In this document: in pieces, positions 63,554 through 64,000 of the stretch
Numbering within the stretch: position 1 is the first letter of the stretch
Layout of the letters: each line of letters starts with the position of its first letter
Notes under the pieces: generated by a model
The model's input: only the letters and a program-made list of their open reading frames with translations
Told to the model about the DNA's origin: nothing
Database searches by the model: none
Assembly (NCBI RefSeq): GCF_003990185.1
Contig: NZ_RZHF01000004.1
Coordinates: 186,001 to 250,000, forward strand
DNA length: 64,000 nt
Source of the DNA: Vreelandella nanhaiensis
GTDB taxonomy: Bacteria > Pseudomonadota > Gammaproteobacteria > Pseudomonadales > Halomonadaceae
Direction: 5' to 3'
Program-made: the position numbers and the translations under genes

Positions 63554-64000
63554 ATGCCGCCGCTAGCCCTGCACTATTCAGATCACGCCATGTCTGAACA
63601 CGTCTTGCTTACGCTCGCCGACTGCTATCAGGGGGCGTTGGTGCTGTTTACCCCTCCATTGATCGGCGGCGCGCCGCCGGCAGGTGCGGTAAAAGCTTCA
63701 CGCTGGCGCAATACGGCACTATTGGAGCAGGACCTGGAACGCTACGCTGCCCGCTATCCGGGTGGAGATAAGCGTGCGATTACCTCGTTATGGTCCAAAT
63801 GGCATTTCAGCGCGCTTACCGTACCTACCCTCGCCTCTCATCTACTTCTCAACCGTGACTTGCCGGTAGAGCTTGATGATGTACACGTCATTTTTAATGA
63901 TGAAGGGTGTACCAAGCAGCTATGGCTACCCCATGAAGGCGCGCTTATGGAGGCACAGGATTCCAGCGAGCGTTTTGCCAAACTGATTACTCACCACTGG
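63554..64000 (+). CDS. fhuF: Siderophore-iron reductase FhuF, 5' part
   Basis: The ORF begins at an ATG with GGGAG upstream and is open to the right edge (149 codons), so it is cut off. The segment ITSLWSKWHFSALTVPTLAS matches E. coli FhuF (ISLWAQWYIGLMVPPLM), and VHVIFNDEGCTKQLWLPHEG follows at the right place. FhuF releases iron from ferric hydroxamates by reduction; its C-terminal [2Fe-2S] cysteines lie outside the window. Location after fhuC fits. Confidence 0.88.
   Translation, partial: MPPLALHYSDHAMSEHVLLTLADCYQGALVLFTPPLIGGAPPAGAVKASRWRNTALLEQDLERYAARYPGGDKRAITSLWSKWHFSALTVPTLASHLLLNRDLPVELDDVHVIFNDEGCTKQLWLPHEGALMEAQDSSERFAKLITHHW

Noticed and set aside
1..64000. CRISPR arrays, rRNA, tRNA, prophage or intact insertion sequences
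   Set aside because: No regularly spaced direct repeats, tRNA-like cloverleaf, rRNA segment, phage genes or full transposase were seen on reading through the window.

Overview
The window looks like a chromosomal segment of a Halomonas-type gammaproteobacterium (Halomonadaceae). This rests on overall gene content, moderate GC, Shine-Dalgarno-led genes and gammaproteobacterial families (SpeG, ArfA, PoxB, NasR-type ANTAR regulator, KdgM porin). No rRNA, tRNA, CRISPR array or intact insertion sequence was seen. One MITE-like element and one decayed oxidoreductase gene are present.

Region 1 (1-23.1 kb) is built around nitrate assimilation. It opens with the 3' part of a NarK-type transporter and a NIT-ANTAR antiterminator. 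After a stretch of unrelated genes (SDR, luciferase-like oxidoreductase, AzlCD, acetyltransferase, chemoreceptor, DUF1415, GntR regulator with a split chromate transporter, ABC exporter, ArfA, aldo/keto reductase, MFS) come cobA-nasA on the minus strand and an FAD reductase-nirB-nirD operon on the plus strand. The 0.78 kb between nasA and the FAD reductase carries two divergent sigma-54 promoter matches, an NtrC-like palindrome between them, and a plus-strand leader with a hexaloop hairpin followed by an intrinsic terminator. This is the layout expected for NtrC activation plus NasR antitermination.

Region 2 (23.1-34.9 kb) holds an acnA / signal-less substrate-binding protein / GntR operon, an alpha/beta hydrolase, an acetyltransferase, a cation efflux protein, an MFS transporter beside a MocR regulator, an AEC transporter and an Ldh-family dehydrogenase.

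Region 3 (35-54.1 kb) is a pectin and galacturonate catabolic island. A family-9 pectate lyase (PelX-like), a PaeX-like esterase and a KdgM porin act outside the cytoplasm. A TRAP system and an SSS symporter import the products. Uronate dehydrogenase, galactarolactone isomerase, galactarolactone cycloisomerase, two KdgD dehydratases and a ketoglutarate-semialdehyde dehydrogenase give an oxidative route from galacturonate to 2-oxoglutarate. A FadR-type GntR regulator sits inside the cluster, and related palindromes precede both kdgD genes, the lyase, the porin and the enolase/lactonase divergent pair. A second enolase-superfamily enzyme and a beta-propeller lactonase have no assigned step.

Region 4 (54.4-64 kb) contains a metallophosphoesterase, poxB, two tiny paralogous protein genes each with its own terminator, speG, a decayed FAD-oxidoreductase remnant, threonine aldolase, and a ferric-hydroxamate uptake locus (fhuB divergent from fhuC and fhuF) with three Fur-box-like sites and the MITE.
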